Source: Sphingosinicella sp.
GTDB taxonomy: Bacteria > Pseudomonadota > Alphaproteobacteria > Sphingomonadales > Sphingomonadaceae
Reading direction: 5' to 3'
Length of the DNA stretch: 64,000 bases
Assembly: GCF_013911755.1 (NCBI RefSeq)
Contig: NZ_JACESP010000001.1
Span: forward strand, 271,420-335,419
Positions 1 through 7,621 of this stretch are shown in pieces. Below the pieces are notes generated by a model. It was not told where the DNA came from. It worked only from the letters and a program-made list of their open reading frames with translations, and made no database searches. Both the position numbers and the translations under genes were made by a program. Position 1 is the first letter of the stretch, and every line of letters begins with the position of its first letter.

Positions 1-306
1 ATGAATGCGCTTCCACGTCCGCGCCGTCAGCGGTGACTTGAACATCCAGCGGCTGTGGAGGACGTAGCGGTGCAGCAGGAACCACGCCAGCGGATAGGCC
101 GCGACGGCGATGGCGACGGAGGCCGCGCCGCGCAGCAGCGTCGTGGGATAGGCATAAGCGACATAGGCGCAAGCCACCGTCAGCAGCAGATACGCCTGAA
201 TGGCGTAATACTGGAAATAGGCGACGACGAGCTCGCGGAACGTCATCTTCGACAGGTTGTGGCTCTTGCTCCACATGCCGAGCCGATAGCCCTTGAGCAT
301 CTGCAT
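1..306 (-). CDS. Fatty acid hydroxylase / sterol desaturase family protein, C-terminal part missing
   Basis: Only the first 102 codons are in the window; the gene runs off the left edge. The visible part has two hydrophobic stretches (about residues 30-50 and 57-73), then HRYVLH and, at the edge, a second His after WKRI. That fits the first His boxes of the di-iron fatty acid hydroxylase superfamily, whose remaining His boxes would lie outside. The ATG at 306 has AGAGG upstream at suitable spacing. It follows the flippase gene after 74 bases in the same direction, so it is probably the last visible gene of the lptF-lptG-flippase operon. In that setting it may hydroxylate a ceramide acyl or long-chain base; this is inference. 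The family call rests on a partial sequence. Confidence 0.6.
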   Translation of the reverse strand, partial: MQMLKGYRLGMWSKSHNLSKMTFRELVVAYFQYYAIQAYLLLTVACAYVAYAYPTTLLRGAASVAIAVAAYPLAWFLLHRYVLHSRWMFKSPLTARTWKRIH

Positions 307-380
307 GGTACGGACCTCTGAGATTCGGGCGGCATTGCCGCAAACTACGGGGATCTTAATCCCGCCCCAATGCGGCAACT

Positions 381-1910
381 TTACGACGACGGCGTGGCGG
401 GAGCCAGACCGATGCGCGCGCCGAGGCTGCCGAGCGCGCCGCGATCGGAGCGGGCGAGCCCGAAACGCAGGCCGAGCCAGATGACGCCCAGCATCAGCGC
501 GAACATCGCGGGCAGCTCGATATAGAAGCGTGCGTGGGCGAGCCCGAGATCGGCGACCATGAGGATCGCCGCGCCCGCAAGCCCGAGGCCGACGCAGAGC
601 AGGAAACGCCAGCCGAACGGCCGGAAACCGTGCGCGATGGTAAGCTCGGCGAGCGGCAGAAAGGCGTTGGAAACGCTTGCCGCCGCGACCGCCCACGCCA
701 TGCCGACGGCGCCGTCGATGGGTACGCGCCACCACGTAACTGCGGCCCACACGCCGATGGTAAGCACGCCGTTCAGCGTCGGCAGCAGGCGGTGGCCGAT
801 CATCTCGATCACCGGACGGGCCGGGCCGATCGCGGTTTCGATGGCGCGCCCCAGAACGAGCACGACAAGCACCGGCAGCGCGGCGACAGCGTCCGGCGTG
901 AACAGCCACAGGATGCGGTCGCCGATCAGGCACAGGAACGCGGCCATCGGCAGCACGACCACGGTCGAAAGCCGCGTCGCGAAGGCGTAGAGCGGCTCGA
1001 TGGCGAGGCGGTTGACGGCGGCCTGCGCGGCGGTAAGCGGCGCCAGCACATACTGGAACACCTGCTGGAGCAGCTGCGGGATCGTCGCCACCTTGCGCGC
1101 GATGCCGTAAAGGCCCGAGGCGACGGCGCCCGCGTTGCCCGGAATGAGCGCGTTGATGACGAGCGGCGGCAGGTCGATCAGCACGCGGTAGACGACGTTG
1201 ATCGGCAGCAAGCTGATGCCGGTGACGAAGACATGCCGCGAAATTCGCCTGTCGAACGGTGTGTGCCACATGGCGCGGACATCGTAGTAGCGGGCGAGCA
1301 GGCGCACGGCGAGGATCGCAGTGACGAACAGCGACGCTGTGTGCGCGGTGACGAGCGCGAGCGTGTCCCACCCCGCGAGGAACAGGCCGAAGGCGAGCAC
1401 GAGGCGCACGCACTGCTCCCAGAATAGCCGCAGCCGCACCTCGGGGCCGAACGCGCGCCGCGCGCGGGCCGCTGCCGTCACCAGCTCGATGAACGACCAC
1501 AAAGGCAAGCCGGGCGCGAAGATCAGGATGGCAAGGCGCATGTCCGCCGCTTCGCGCGGGCCGGCGTTGACGAGGGCCGCCAGATCGCCCGCGAAGACCA
1601 TCACGAGCGCGGCGACGATGATGCTCGGCACGACGCCGAGCAGAAGTGCCGCCTTCAGCGCGGCGAGCACGTCGCGCTCGCTCCGCGACTGCGGGATCAC
1701 GCGCTGCAGCGCGCGCGTGATGGCAAGGTCTGCGACGTTGGAAACGGTGTTCACCGCCGCCCAGAGCACGGTGTAGACACCGTACACCGCGATGCCGAAC
1801 ATCCAGACGTAGGCGGGCTGCGACACCACCTCGACAAGCGCGCCGAGACGCGACAACGCTACGACGCCCGCGCCCTTGGCGACGTCAGACTTTCCAACGG
1901 CGGTGTTCAT
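381..1910 (-). CDS. Polysaccharide/lipid flippase of the MATE-like (Wzx/MurJ-type) superfamily
   Basis: A 509-residue protein made almost entirely of hydrophobic helices, starting with a short polar N-terminus and a motif-poor MATE-like fold typical of O-antigen or lipid-linked sugar flippases. It should sit in the inner membrane and move a lipid-linked substrate from the cytoplasmic to the periplasmic leaflet. Its ATG overlaps the lptG stop codon by 4 bases, so it is translationally coupled to the LptF/LptG pair. Because the surrounding genes make sphingolipids, a glycosylated or phosphorylated sphingolipid is a reasonable substrate guess, but the sequence does not show substrate. An ordinary exopolysaccharide or O-antigen flippase is the alternative. 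Confidence 0.75.
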   Translation of the reverse strand: MNTAVGKSDVAKGAGVVALSRLGALVEVVSQPAYVWMFGIAVYGVYTVLWAAVNTVSNVADLAITRALQRVIPQSRSERDVLAALKAALLLGVVPSIIVAALVMVFAGDLAALVNAGPREAADMRLAILIFAPGLPLWSFIELVTAAARARRAFGPEVRLRLFWEQCVRLVLAFGLFLAGWDTLALVTAHTASLFVTAILAVRLLARYYDVRAMWHTPFDRRISRHVFVTGISLLPINVVYRVLIDLPPLVINALIPGNAGAVASGLYGIARKVATIPQLLQQVFQYVLAPLTAAQAAVNRLAIEPLYAFATRLSTVVVLPMAAFLCLIGDRILWLFTPDAVAALPVLVVLVLGRAIETAIGPARPVIEMIGHRLLPTLNGVLTIGVWAAVTWWRVPIDGAVGMAWAVAAASVSNAFLPLAELTIAHGFRPFGWRFLLCVGLGLAGAAILMVADLGLAHARFYIELPAMFALMLGVIWLGLRFGLARSDRGALGSLGARIGLAPATPSS

Positions 1911-3010
1911 TCCTCGGTCCGGAACAGCACCGCTTCGCCGACGAGGAAGAACAGCAGGAACGGCGCCCAGCCCGCTGCCAAGGGCGGAACGGAGCCGAAC
2001 TCGCCCATCGCCACCATGAAGTTGTCGGCCACGAAATAGGCAAAGCCCAGCACCATGCCGACGACCGCGCGTGCGAACAGCCTCCCTGAGCGGGCGAGTC
2101 CGAAGGCGGTCACCGCGCCGAGCAACGGCATCAGCACGGCGGAAAGCGGCAGCGAGACCTTGTGGTAGAGCGCGACGCGCAGCGAATCCGTACTGCGCCC
2201 GACGGATTCGAGCAGGCGCGTCTGTTTCCAGAGGTCGACGATATTCGTTCGGTCGGGGTCGGGCGCACGCATCGTGAAGCGGTCGGGCTCGATACCCGCC
2301 CCGAGCCGCATCTGCGGCGCGTGCGAAAGCGCGCCCGTGCGCACGGTGAAGATACGGACGTTCTCGAGCTGCCAGGCGTTGCGGTCCGGGCGGGCGCTTG
2401 CGGCGTTGATGATCTGGCGCAGGCGGCTACCGTCGCGGCGGTCGACGCGCACGCCATGAAGCACGGTCGACGCGCCGCTTCCGGTCACGCTGTCGGCATG
2501 GATGATCTCGCGCCCCTCGCGCACCCACACGTCGGTGAGCGGATTGGTGTCGATTTTTGCGTCGCGCCGGTATTCGGCCTTTTCCCACGCGATGAGTTCC
2601 GCATTCGTGCGCACCAGCACCATCTCGTTGAACGCGAAGTGAAACAGCGAGACGCTGAGCGCCGCCGCCATCATCGGGTAGAGGATTTGATGCGCGGAAA
2701 GTCCTGCCGCGCGGAAGATCGTCACCTCGCTGTTCTGGCTTAGCGTCGCCATCGTCACGAGCGCGCCGAGCAGCACGGAGAAGGGCAGGAACTGCGAGAT
2801 GAGCTGCGGAACGCGAAGCTGCACGTAGCGCAGCAGCTCGGCGTTGCCGTTGCCGTCGATGGCAAGGATCTTGTTCGATTCCGTCAGCAGGTCGAGCGTC
2901 TGCAATATGGCGACGAGGCCGATCGCGAAGGCGAGCGTTCGCAGCATGAACATGCGCGCCGTGTAAGTCGCGATGGTGCGAGAGGGCCAGAATGTCAGCG
3001 CGCTGCTCAT
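1907..3010 (-). CDS. lptG: LptG-type permease (YjgP/YjgQ family), possibly for sphingolipid export
   Basis: A 367-residue LptF/LptG-family permease with the usual plan: two or three N-terminal membrane helices, a periplasmic beta-jellyroll domain in the middle (about residues 120-260) and three C-terminal helices. In LPS export such a protein pairs with LptF and the LptB ATPase to lift lipid out of the inner membrane. The open frame extends upstream, but ATG 3010 is chosen because it overlaps the lptF stop by 4 bases and begins at the family's normal N-terminus (MSSALTFWPSRTIATY). The neighbours are sphingolipid genes and many sphingomonads carry glycosphingolipid instead of LPS, so this may be a paralogue dedicated to sphingolipid. 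No lptB or lptC is visible here. Confidence 0.88.
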   Translation of the reverse strand: MSSALTFWPSRTIATYTARMFMLRTLAFAIGLVAILQTLDLLTESNKILAIDGNGNAELLRYVQLRVPQLISQFLPFSVLLGALVTMATLSQNSEVTIFRAAGLSAHQILYPMMAAALSVSLFHFAFNEMVLVRTNAELIAWEKAEYRRDAKIDTNPLTDVWVREGREIIHADSVTGSGASTVLHGVRVDRRDGSRLRQIINAASARPDRNAWQLENVRIFTVRTGALSHAPQMRLGAGIEPDRFTMRAPDPDRTNIVDLWKQTRLLESVGRSTDSLRVALYHKVSLPLSAVLMPLLGAVTAFGLARSGRLFARAVVGMVLGFAYFVADNFMVAMGEFGSVPPLAAGWAPFLLFFLVGEAVLFRTEE

Positions 3011-4257
3011 GCTGTGCGCACCCTTCCCAAGCGGCGCCGCAGCAGGCGCCACAGGCTGACGATCCACTTGGTGACGATGCCCGCGCCGCGCTCGATCATC
3101 GCGATCGGCTGGCCTCCCGGTACGTTCGCCAGCACGTGGAAGAACCACGCGCAGAGCAGGCTGAACGCGATGAAGCTGCCCCACTGGCTGAGCACGATGT
3201 CGGCCTTGCCCGCAGCGCCGGAGCGCTCGGCGGCTTCTGAAATCTCGTTATAGACGATGAGGATGGTGAGCGCGGCGAACACGCCAACCGCCGAGGTCGA
3301 GCGCTTCGGCGGCACCGCGAGCGCCACGGCGAGCAGCGGAATCACCATCACGGCGAACACCTGCACGAGCCGCCGATGCAGGTTCGCGCGCACGGCGTGC
3401 CGGTTTTCCTCGGTGGTGGTGCCCTGACCGAGATAGCCGACGCGGTAGAGTTCGGGGAGGGTCAGTTCATTGTCGTCAGCTTCGGCGCCCCGAATGCGGA
3501 ACAGCTCGATCTGCGGCAGATCGATCGGCAGGTCGTGCATCCGGAAGCTCAGGACGCGCGGTTGCCTGTAGCCAGGCGCGTCGTGCACGAGCGTACCATC
3601 GGTGAGCCGCAGCAGGATCACGTCGGGATCGTCGGTGGCAAGAAAGGTGCCTCGCGCGGCGGTGACAGAGACGGTCTTGCCGTCCGCGCTCTGGCCGCTG
3701 ACGAAGATGCCGCGCAGGTCGCGGCCATGATTGCGGCTTTCCTCGACGCGGAGCGTGGTGTTGCGCGCCACCTGCACGAACTCGCCCACGTCGATCGTCG
3801 CGCCGAGCGCGCCCGAACGCAGCTCGAATTCCAAGCCCTCATACGCATAGCGGCTGATCGGCTGGATGAAACCGACGATGAGCAGCGTGAGAAGCCCGAG
3901 GAGCAGCGCATACATGTAGGGGACGCGCAGCATCCGCATGTAGCTGATGCCGACGGCGCGCATCGCATCGAGTTCGCTCGAAAGCGCCAGATTCCGGAAA
4001 GCGAGCAATATGCCAAGGAGAAGGCCAACGGGAATTCCCAGGCCCAGATACTGCGGAATGAGGTTGCCGAGCATACGCCAGACGACTGAGGCCGGTCCGC
4101 CTTCGTTCACCACGAAGTCGAACAATTTCAGCATCTTCTCCAGCAATAGCAGCATGGCCGCGATCATCAGTGTCGCGAACAACGGCACCGCGATCAGCCG
4201 CGCCATGTACCTGTCGAACCGGGCCAGCATCTCTTGGTTTTGTCGATCCTTGGTCAA
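3007..4257 (-). CDS. lptF: LptF-type permease (YjgP/YjgQ family), partner of the downstream LptG
   Basis: A 416-residue permease of the same family as its neighbour. The N-terminal segment MLARFDRYMARLIA leads into membrane helices, followed by SSELDAMRAVGISYMRML, which resembles the coupling-helix region that contacts LptB in LPS exporters. A periplasmic domain and three C-terminal helices follow. It is first in a leftward operon lptF-lptG-flippase-hydroxylase and is divergent from the DUF2141/lipid kinase operon across a 90-base gap. It should form a heterodimer with LptG in the inner membrane. Whether the load is LPS or an anionic sphingolipid cannot be read from sequence; context favours the second. 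Confidence 0.88.
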   Translation of the reverse strand: MTKDRQNQEMLARFDRYMARLIAVPLFATLMIAAMLLLLEKMLKLFDFVVNEGGPASVVWRMLGNLIPQYLGLGIPVGLLLGILLAFRNLALSSELDAMRAVGISYMRMLRVPYMYALLLGLLTLLIVGFIQPISRYAYEGLEFELRSGALGATIDVGEFVQVARNTTLRVEESRNHGRDLRGIFVSGQSADGKTVSVTAARGTFLATDDPDVILLRLTDGTLVHDAPGYRQPRVLSFRMHDLPIDLPQIELFRIRGAEADDNELTLPELYRVGYLGQGTTTEENRHAVRANLHRRLVQVFAVMVIPLLAVALAVPPKRSTSAVGVFAALTILIVYNEISEAAERSGAAGKADIVLSQWGSFIAFSLLCAWFFHVLANVPGGQPIAMIERGAGIVTKWIVSLWRLLRRRLGRVRTA

Positions 4258-4347
4258 ATTTTGGCCGCAAGCGGACCCGATACCACGGTGAGACAGGGAT
4301 GCATCAACAATTTGGTGATTCGCGAAGGGGGAAGGTCGAGGAGGTTC
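4258..4347. promoter_or_regulatory. Divergent intergenic region between lptF and the DUF2141 gene
   Basis: Ninety bases separate the starts of two divergent operons and must hold both promoters. GAGGAGG at about 4338-4344 is a strong ribosome binding site for the plus-strand gene at 4348. I see no clear -35/-10 pair or operator that I would defend. Confidence 0.5.
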
Positions 4348-4896
4348 ATGGTGCTGAAGCGTTCAAATGCGGTTATCCGGGGGCTGGTCCGTTCGCTTGT
4401 CGCGTCAACGGTGGTTCTTGGTGCATTTTCAACGCCCGCCGTGGCTCAGACGATCATCGGCCCCGATGCCGCCGCCTGTGCGCCGGGCGCGCGCGGTCCG
4501 GCCGCGCTCGTGCGCGTGTATGGCTTCAAGGACCGCGAAGGGAACCTCCGTGTTCAGGTCTACAGCGACAAGCCCGACGAGTTTCTGGAAAAGGGCAAGT
4601 ATCTGAAGCGCATCCAGCTGCCCATGACAGCGTCCGGCGACATGAACGTCTGCATGGCCCTGCCGCGTTTCGGCGAATTCTCGATGGTCGTGCTTCACGA
4701 CCGCGACGTGAACGGCAAGCTCTCCGTCTCGAAGGACGGCGTCGGCTTTTCGGGCAATCCGAAACTTGGCCTGTCCAAGCCCGATTATGACGACGCGATG
4801 TTCGTCGCGCGCGACGGGGTGACGGTCGTCGATGTGATCCTGAATTACCGGCAGGGGCTGTTTTCCGTGAAGCCCCTTGTGGCAAGGCGCGACTGA
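4348..4896 (+). CDS. Exported DUF2141 domain protein of the sphingolipid locus
   Basis: A 182-residue protein with a Sec signal peptide (hydrophobic stretch about residues 12-28, then STPAVAQ) and a DUF2141 domain recognisable from the LVRVYGFKDREGNLRV opening and the conserved K..FSGNPKLGLSKP end. DUF2141 domains are beta-sandwich periplasmic modules of unknown biochemistry. The frame is open for 38 codons upstream, but ATG 4348 has GAGGAGG at ideal spacing and begins the signal peptide. Its stop codon abuts the start of the lipid kinase gene, so the two are co-translated. In Caulobacter a gene of this type sits in the ceramide phosphoglycerate cluster (Cpg proteins, from memory). A periplasmic role in finishing or carrying the sphingolipid is inference. 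Confidence 0.8.
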   Translation: MVLKRSNAVIRGLVRSLVASTVVLGAFSTPAVAQTIIGPDAAACAPGARGPAALVRVYGFKDREGNLRVQVYSDKPDEFLEKGKYLKRIQLPMTASGDMNVCMALPRFGEFSMVVLHDRDVNGKLSVSKDGVGFSGNPKLGLSKPDYDDAMFVARDGVTVVDVILNYRQGLFSVKPLVARRD

Positions 4897-5868
4897 ATGG
4901 CCTGCGTCGCGCTCCTCTCCAATCCGCGCTCGACCGGCAACAAGGCCGCGTTGCCGCGCATCCGGGAGTTCGTGGCGCAGCACCCGAACATCTTCCACTA
5001 CGAAGTGGGCGATATCTCCGAAGTGCCCGACGCGCTCGCCATGATCGCGCGCGTGAAGCCGGCTGTGCTCGTCATCAACGGCGGTGACGGCACGGTGCAG
5101 GCCGCGCTCACCGAGATTTACAACGGCCACCACTTCAAGGGCGCGGTGCCGCCGCTCGCGGTGCTGCCGAACGGCAAGACCAACCTTATCGCGCTCGATC
5201 TCGGCGCCGGTGCCAATCCGGTCGAGGCGCTTGGTAACATCCTCAAGATCGTGGAGACGGGTGTTGATCCGCACGTCGTCGCGCGGCAACTGATTGCGCT
5301 CAGCGACGGCATCGCGGCACGCCCGGTGTTCGGCATGTTCCTTGGCGGCGCTGGTCTTGCAGAGGCGATCCTGTTCTGCCGCAACAAGATTTACCCGCTC
5401 GGCTTGCCGAACTGGGTGAGCCATCTCATGGCGATCTTCGTGGTGCTCGCAAGCGTGCTCGTCGGCGTGGGTGCGCGCTGGAATCCCGTCAAGCCGAGCC
5501 CGATGCGCGTCTCGCTGCACCGTGGCGGCAAGCCTGTCGAGGGAAGCTTCTTCGTGCTGATGGTGACGACGCTCGAACGGTTGCTGCTGAATTTCGCGAC
5601 GCCGTTCAACGATCACGGCGGATCGCTGAAGCTGATGGCGATCGAGCAGCGCCGGGGCACGATCTTCAAGGCGCTGCTTTCGGCGCTCGCCGGGCGGCTC
5701 GGCAGCGCGCGCTTCAACGGCCTTCACCTGCGCCGCGGCGACGAGATCCGCATTGAGGGCAAGCGCGCCAGCGTCATCCTCGACGGTGAGCTTTACGAAG
5801 CGGGCGAAGGGCATTCGATCGTGCTGACGCCCACCGCGCCGGTGTCCTTCCTCAGCCTCGCGGCATGA
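4897..5868 (+). CDS. Diacylglycerol/ceramide kinase family protein (candidate ceramide kinase, CpgB-like)
   Basis: A 323-residue protein of the DAGK catalytic/LCB5 superfamily, which phosphorylates diacylglycerol, sphingosine or ceramide using ATP. Visible marks are the SNPRSTGNK nucleotide-loop start (residues 8-16) and GGDGT at 62-66, followed by LPNGKTN. The C-terminal half has the family's beta-rich lipid-binding domain and ends with the ILDGELYEAGEGHSI stretch. The gene starts directly after the DUF2141 stop and overlaps the next gene by 4 bases. Since spt, the carrier protein, cerR and the acyl-AMP ligase lie a few kilobases away in the order known from Caulobacter, ceramide is the most likely substrate. 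Substrate remains inference. Confidence 0.82.
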   Translation: MACVALLSNPRSTGNKAALPRIREFVAQHPNIFHYEVGDISEVPDALAMIARVKPAVLVINGGDGTVQAALTEIYNGHHFKGAVPPLAVLPNGKTNLIALDLGAGANPVEALGNILKIVETGVDPHVVARQLIALSDGIAARPVFGMFLGGAGLAEAILFCRNKIYPLGLPNWVSHLMAIFVVLASVLVGVGARWNPVKPSPMRVSLHRGGKPVEGSFFVLMVTTLERLLLNFATPFNDHGGSLKLMAIEQRRGTIFKALLSALAGRLGSARFNGLHLRRGDEIRIEGKRASVILDGELYEAGEGHSIVLTPTAPVSFLSLAA

Positions 5869-6782
5869 CGGCGCTCGTGCCGCTCGTTGCGGCCGAGCTG
5901 GAAACGCCTGCCGCGCCCGAAGTCGCCGATTTCGCCAAGGCGATCGCCGGTCGTTGCGGTGGCGCCGCGCAGGCGGTGCTGTTCTACGGCTCGTGCCTTA
6001 GAAGCGAAGACCTCGGCGATTCGCTTCTCGATTTCTATCTGCTCGTCGATTCCTACAACCGCGCCTACACGCGCCGCTGGATGGCGACGGCGAACCGGCT
6101 GATCCCGCCCAACGTCTTTTACGCGGAGCATGAAGGCCTGCGCGCCAAGTTCGCGGTGATGTCCCTCGAAGATTTCGCGCATGCGTGCTCCCCGGATTGC
6201 GACAACGTTTCGGTCTGGGCGCGGTTCGCGCAGCCCTCGCGGCTCGTCTGGGTGCGCGGCGATGCGGCGCGTGCGCGCGTCATCCGTGCGGTTGCGACGG
6301 CCGCGCCGACATTGCTCAAGACCGCGCGGCCGATGCTGGACGATGATCTCAGCATCGAAGCGCTGTGGACCGGCGCCTTCGCGCTCACCTACGCTTCCGA
6401 ACTCAGGTCCGAACGTGCCGGGCGTGGCCAGTCGATCTTCGAAACCGATCCCGCGCGCTATACCGCGTTTACCGCGCCCGCCATCGCGGACAGCGATCTC
6501 GCGGCGGAGGTGCGCGGCGGCATTGTGCATTTCCGCGCGCATACCGATCGCAAAGCCGGCGAACGCGCGTGGGCGAGACTCCGCCGCCGGGGCAAGCTGC
6601 TTTCGGTGCTGCGGCTCGCGAAGGCGAGTTTCACCTTCAAGGGCGGCGTGGATTACATCGCGTGGAAGGTGAACCGCCACGCGGGCGCGGGCATCATCGT
6701 GAAGCCCTGGCACCGCCGCTTCCCGATCCTCGCCGGGCTCGTGTTGTTGCCGAGGCTCATTCGCAAGGGGGCGGTGCGGTAG
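5865..6782 (+). CDS. Tam41-like nucleotidyltransferase of the sphingolipid locus
   Basis: A 305-residue soluble protein. Near the start it has FYGSCLR (residues 40-46), then DSLLDFYLLVDSY (52-64) and NVFYAEHEG, a layout resembling the GS..D.D catalytic core of nucleotidyltransferases and especially the mitochondrial CDP-diacylglycerol synthase Tam41. A basic C-terminal tail (PRLIRKGAVR) could touch membranes. It overlaps the lipid kinase gene by 4 bases, so it probably works on the phosphorylated lipid, for instance activating it with CTP before a head group is attached. A gene of this type is part of the Caulobacter ceramide phosphoglycerate set. The catalytic step is inference; the fold call is moderate. 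Confidence 0.65.
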   Translation: MTALVPLVAAELETPAAPEVADFAKAIAGRCGGAAQAVLFYGSCLRSEDLGDSLLDFYLLVDSYNRAYTRRWMATANRLIPPNVFYAEHEGLRAKFAVMSLEDFAHACSPDCDNVSVWARFAQPSRLVWVRGDAARARVIRAVATAAPTLLKTARPMLDDDLSIEALWTGAFALTYASELRSERAGRGQSIFETDPARYTAFTAPAIADSDLAAEVRGGIVHFRAHTDRKAGERAWARLRRRGKLLSVLRLAKASFTFKGGVDYIAWKVNRHAGAGIIVKPWHRRFPILAGLVLLPRLIRKGAVR

Positions 6783-6889
6783 CGGCGATCGAAAATCGCG
6801 CGGCTGGAAACCGAAACTCGACTTCTGTGACGGCTTGGTCAAAAAGACGGAAACATCCGTTCGGGTGACCTTTCGAGGGGGAGGACCGT

Positions 6890-7621
6890 ATCCAAACGCG
6901 AACCACCGAGATTGCTCCGGGCATCCACCGCGTGTCGACACATGTCGCTGATATTGCGCCGCCCGCGGGTTTCACATTCAATCAGTTCCTGATCGTTGCG
7001 GATGAACCCTTGCTCTTTCATTGCGGACCCCGCTCGCTCTTCGCATCGGTCTCGTCAGCCGTCGCAGCCATCCTGCCGCTTGATCGCCTCCGCTGGATCA
7101 GTTTCGGGCATATCGAGGCCGATGAATGCGGTGCGATGAACCTGTGGCTTGAAGCCGCGCCCCAAGCGCAGGTCGTCTACAGCCCGCTTGGATGCAATAT
7201 CTCGGTCAATGATCTCGCGGACCGTGCGCCTCGGGCTCTGGGCGAAGACGAGGTGATGGATCTTGGCGGCAAGAGCGTTCGGCTTGTTCCCACGCCGCAT
7301 GTCCCGCACGGCTGGGAAGCGCAGATGCTTTACGAGGAAACGACCGCCACACTCTTTTGCGGGGATGTGTTTACGCAGGTCGGGGACGGCGAGGCTGTAA
7401 CGGCAAGCGACATTGTTCCGGCAGCCATGGCCGCAGAAGACATGTTCCAGGCAACCAGTCTCACGCCCGATACCGCACCAACGCTGCGCCGATTGGCGGA
7501 TTTGGCGCCCAGCCTGCTCGCCGTCATGCACGGCTCATCCTTCCGGGGAGACGGGGCGGAGGCGCTTCGCAGGCTGGCCGACGAATACGAGCGACGCCTG
7601 AACGTCGCGGCTACGCGTTGA
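6890..7621 (+). CDS. Metallo-beta-lactamase-fold di-iron oxygen-binding (ODP-type) protein, start codon uncertain
   Basis: The protein has the metal ligands of the ODP domain of flavodiiron proteins rather than the hydrolase HxHxDH set. Counting from the GTG at 6932 these are H60-x-E62-x-D64, H123 or H126, D145 and H200. There is no flavodoxin domain. The first ordinary start is that GTG, but family-like sequence (TTEIAPGIHRVST) continues upstream, and a strong GGGGGAGGA at 6877-6885 is followed after a short gap by ATC at 6890, with an in-frame TGA at 6866. I therefore give 6890 as the likely start. It lies downstream of the Tam41-like gene and converges on spt, overlapping its 3' end by 11 bases. 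Function in the locus is unknown; an oxygen-dependent or redox step is possible. Confidence 0.7.
   Translation: MQTRTTEIAPGIHRVSTHVADIAPPAGFTFNQFLIVADEPLLFHCGPRSLFASVSSAVAAILPLDRLRWISFGHIEADECGAMNLWLEAAPQAQVVYSPLGCNISVNDLADRAPRALGEDEVMDLGGKSVRLVPTPHVPHGWEAQMLYEETTATLFCGDVFTQVGDGEAVTASDIVPAAMAAEDMFQATSLTPDTAPTLRRLADLAPSLLAVMHGSSFRGDGAEALRRLADEYERRLNVAATR

Noticed and set aside
534-1427. Long plus-strand open frame opposite the flippase gene
   Set aside because: Arg/Gln/Glu-rich shadow typical of antisense frames in high-GC genes; no ribosome binding site or recognisable domain, and the opposite strand encodes a clear membrane protein.
4429-5814. 461-codon minus-strand frame opposite the DUF2141 and lipid kinase genes
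   Set aside because: Composition is that of an antisense shadow; the plus-strand products have intact family motifs.
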